DNA of 6,443 nucleotides from NCBI GenBank assembly GCA_002293315.1, contig DBCZ01000038.1, forward strand, positions 9,979-16,421, written 5' to 3'. The notes beneath the pieces were generated by a model that was given only the letters and a program-made list of their open reading frames with translations, did no database searches and was not told where the DNA came from. Shown here in pieces: positions 4,145-6,443 of this stretch. Numbering within the stretch: position 1 is the first letter of the stretch; the number at the start of each line of letters is the position of its first letter. The position numbers were made by a program, and so were the translations under genes. This stretch comes from Ruminococcaceae bacterium UBA945. Its GTDB lineage: Bacteria > Bacillota > Clostridia > Oscillospirales > Acutalibacteraceae.

Positions 4145-6443
4145 ATGAAAAGAGAAGATTTGAATAAATACAATACGAATAATATAAGGATACCAACTGA
4201 AAGAACTGATGGCGAAACCTCAAGGGCAGCGGGTGCCACAGCTAAAACACTTTTCGGAATGACGTGGAAAGCGGTTAAAACCGTGCTGTTTGTCGCGCTT
4301 TTTTCGGCGATTGCCGTGGGGATTTCCATGGCAATTTATGTTCTGAGCTTCAGAGACGTGGAGCCGCCCAATATAGGGAGCATGAATCTTGACTACACCA
4401 GCTTTGTTTACGTTCAAGACGCAAGCGGCAACTGGGTTGAATATATGCCGCTCAAGGGCGTTGAGAACAGAGTGTGGGTTGAATACGTAGATATTCCGCA
4501 AACCATGATTGACGCGATGGTCGCCATTGAGGACAAGCGCTTCTTTGAGCATGACGGCGTTGACTGGATCAGAACCGCCGGCGCGGTGGTGAATCTCGGC
4601 TCAGACGGCGGCGGCTCGACGCTGACGCAGCAGCTGATTAAGAACCTGACAGGCAGGAATGAGGTCAGCTTCACAAGGAAGATTGAAGAAATTTTCATGG
4701 CACTTAACTTGGAGAAGGCATACTCAAAAGAGGAGATTCTCACGGCATACCTGAACGTCGTCAACTTCGGCAGCGGCACAAGAGGTGTTCAGGCGGCAGC
4801 CAATCTCTATTTCGGCAAAGACATCATGGATTGTAATATCGCGCAATGTGCCGCAATTGCCGGAATCACGCAGAACCCTTATCAATTTGACCCGCTCATC
4901 TATCCGGAGAATAATCAGCGCAAGCAGAAGATGGTCATCGAGGAGATGCTGGCGCAGGAGAAGATAACTCAGCAGGAATACAATGATGCAATGGCCGAGG
5001 CGGATAACATGCAGTTCGTCGGGTATGAGAACAATGCCGCCCTTGAGGATGCAAATCCCGAAAATGATGAAGATACCGATATATGGAACTGGTACATCGA
5101 AACTCTTTTTGAAGATTTAATTGACGACATAATGGCGGTTGAAAATCTCTCCCGCGACCTTGCGATTTTGCAGATTTACCGCGGCGGCTATGAGATATAT
5201 TCAGCGATGAATCCCACGCTTCAGGAGGAGGTTGAGCAGCTTTTCAAAAATGAGGAAATTCTGCCTGCCGACCCAAATGTCAACTTCGGCACATATATAA
5301 TCGACTATACCGGCAAAACGCTTGCGGTGGTGGGAAACAGGTACGCGAAAACAGGCAACCGTGTATGGAACAATGCCGTTGACACTACAAGACAAACGGG
5401 CTCTTCAATCAAGCCCATAAGCATATATGCCCCGGCATTTGAAGAGGACTTCATTACCTATGGAACAGTGCTTGAAGACGAGCCGATTCAGAACTTCTTC
5501 AGAGACACAGGCAAGCCGGGTCCGTATAATTTCTCAAGGACATATGAGGGCACGATGAATGTCCCGAAGGCTATTGCGATGTCGCAAAACGCGCCCGCGG
5601 CACATATTGTAAATGACATGGGGCCGGAGGTTTCATACAATTTCCTCGCGCAGAACCTGCACTTTGAAAACCTTGACCCCTCACGCGATATGGGGCTTTC
5701 ACCGATGGCACTCGGCGGTCTCACAAACGGCGCAACCATGCGTGAGATGGCGGCGGCATTTCAGATATTCGGAAACGGCGGCGTCTATAATAAACCGTAC
5801 ACTTATTTATACGTAAAGAATCATGACGGAAGCACGATTGTTGATAACAGGGATAAGGCCGGCGAGCAGGCAATGAACGCCGATAATGCCGCTGTCATGA
5901 ACAAGCTTCTCCACGGCGTAATCTATGACCCGAATGTCGGCACCGGAAGAATGGTGCAGATTGACGGCGTTGATATATTCGGAAAAACAGGTACCACAGA
6001 CGAAATGGCCGATATTTGGTTTATCGGCGGCACGCATGACTGCGTTGCATCCATATGGAACGGCTATACCGAGGGCTTGGTCACGCTTGAAGATACAGAC
6101 ACAGCCAAGGTCATGTGGCGCGCTCTGATGGTCTATCTGACGGAAAACTCCGAGCGCTTCGGTCTTTCTGCCAACAGCGGCTACTACGTGAGTGAGAATA
6201 TAGTTCAGCGCAGCTATTGCTCAGACAGCGGGCTGATGCCGGGAGAGAAATGCGTGCATATCGAGAGCGGCTGGTATAACCCGAACAACATCCCGCGCAC
6301 CTGCAACGGTGGCTCTGACCACATTGCGAAGGGTTCAAGCACCTCGCCTTCGCCGAGCCCGTCAACCTCGCCATCGGCAAGCCCGTCGCCGAGCCCGTCA
6401 CCGTCGCCCTCAGTGACTCCATCGGAATCGCCGTCACCGTCGC
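4145..6443 (+). CDS. class A penicillin-binding protein (PBP1A/PonA type), 3'-truncated by window edge
   Basis: Bifunctional peptidoglycan synthase that polymerises lipid II and cross-links the stem peptides on the outer face of the membrane. 766 codons are visible with no stop. A short cytoplasmic tail (about 1-43) precedes a membrane anchor at about 44-68. GT51 domain: catalytic Glu129 in IEDKRFFEHDG, then GGSTLTQQLIKNL (156-168), RKIEEI (178-183) and YLNVVNFGSGTRG (202-214). An acidic linker (about 291-335) leads to the transpeptidase: SxxK as Ser420-Ser-Ile-Lys423 (nucleophile Ser420), SxN as Ser480-Gln-Asn482, and KTGTT at 614-618. Beyond it lie cysteines 692, 703 and 720 in a segment resembling the family's C-x-DSG region, then a Ser/Pro tail from 731 onward. 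The gene has its own promoter and SD and looks separate from the aro operon. All catalytic motifs are present, so it should be active. I cannot tell which paralogue it is (ponA, mrcA and pbp1A are names in use). Confidence 0.95.
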   Translation, partial: MKREDLNKYNTNNIRIPTERTDGETSRAAGATAKTLFGMTWKAVKTVLFVALFSAIAVGISMAIYVLSFRDVEPPNIGSMNLDYTSFVYVQDASGNWVEYMPLKGVENRVWVEYVDIPQTMIDAMVAIEDKRFFEHDGVDWIRTAGAVVNLGSDGGGSTLTQQLIKNLTGRNEVSFTRKIEEIFMALNLEKAYSKEEILTAYLNVVNFGSGTRGVQAAANLYFGKDIMDCNIAQCAAIAGITQNPYQFDPLIYPENNQRKQKMVIEEMLAQEKITQQEYNDAMAEADNMQFVGYENNAALEDANPENDEDTDIWNWYIETLFEDLIDDIMAVENLSRDLAILQIYRGGYEIYSAMNPTLQEEVEQLFKNEEILPADPNVNFGTYIIDYTGKTLAVVGNRYAKTGNRVWNNAVDTTRQTGSSIKPISIYAPAFEEDFITYGTVLEDEPIQNFFRDTGKPGPYNFSRTYEGTMNVPKAIAMSQNAPAAHIVNDMGPEVSYNFLAQNLHFENLDPSRDMGLSPMALGGLTNGATMREMAAAFQIFGNGGVYNKPYTYLYVKNHDGSTIVDNRDKAGEQAMNADNAAVMNKLLHGVIYDPNVGTGRMVQIDGVDIFGKTGTTDEMADIWFIGGTHDCVASIWNGYTEGLVTLEDTDTAKVMWRALMVYLTENSERFGLSANSGYYVSENIVQRSYCSDSGLMPGEKCVHIESGWYNPNNIPRTCNGGSDHIAKGSSTSPSPSPSTSPSASPSPSPSPSPSVTPSESPSPS
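6350..6443 (+). repeat. imperfect 36-bp (12-codon) tandem repeat encoding the Ser/Pro tail
   Basis: Unit 1 is 6350-6385 and unit 2 is 6386-6421; by eye they agree at about 27 of 36 bases and share an identical first 15 bases (TCGCCGAGCCCGTCA). A third unit begins at 6422 and is cut by the window end. The 13-mer CCGTCACCGTCGC at 6395-6407 recurs at 6431-6443, again 36 bp apart. The units encode SPSPSTSPSASP, SPSPSPSPSVTP and SESPSPS. It lies within the PBP reading frame and keeps it open, so it is a coding repeat forming a flexible extracellular tail, probably prone to length change between strains. Confidence 0.75.

Noticed and set aside
4785..4967. 60-codon Arg/Ser-rich + strand frame inside the PBP gene
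   Set aside because: It overlaps the conserved end of the GT51 domain in another frame; the basic composition comes from the shifted codons.
6350..6443. Regular repeats that might suggest a CRISPR array
   Set aside because: The units are contiguous, imperfect and in frame with a Ser/Pro tail; there are no unique spacers.

Overview
The window looks like an ordinary chromosomal segment of a Gram-positive bacterium of the phylum Bacillota, most likely class Clostridia. The evidence is a compact chorismate operon with ATGA stop/start overlaps, strong GGAGGT-type ribosome binding, mixed AGA/AGG/CGC arginine and ATA isoleucine codon use at intermediate GC, and a class A penicillin-binding protein with a Ser/Pro-rich C-terminal tail. 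The lineage is inferred from protein character, not from a database search. All genes lie on the + strand and there is almost no non-coding DNA.

Positions 1-4068 hold the 3' part of an aromatic amino acid operon: aroB (3-dehydroquinate synthase, 5' end outside the window), aroA (EPSP synthase), aroC (chorismate synthase), a stand-alone AroQ-type chorismate mutase, and a GNAT acetyltransferase as last gene. The first three are shikimate pathway steps 2, 6 and 7; the mutase sends chorismate to prephenate, the precursor of Phe and Tyr. The genes are 7 nt apart or overlap by 4-20 nt, so they are probably co-transcribed and translationally coupled. Steps 1 and 3-5 (DAHP synthase, dehydroquinase, AroE, shikimate kinase) and the prephenate enzymes are not in the window. 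The acetyltransferase has no evident role in the pathway.

Positions 4060-4144 form a short intergenic region. It carries two overlapping sigma-A-like promoters, offset by 5 bp, whose -35 elements run across the acetyltransferase stop codon, followed by a short leader and a strong Shine-Dalgarno sequence. No convincing terminator separates the two transcription units, so some read-through is possible.

Positions 4145-6443 encode a bifunctional class A penicillin-binding protein: membrane anchor, GT51 glycosyltransferase, acidic linker, transpeptidase with all three active-site motifs, a Cys-containing C-terminal segment, and the start of a Ser/Pro tail encoded by an imperfect 36-bp repeat. The gene runs off the window.

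I found no RNA genes, mobile elements, CRISPR arrays or phage genes, and nothing that amounts to a new biological system. The points worth a second look are the paired promoter, the GNAT at the operon end, the periodic PBP tail and a few active-site substitutions.
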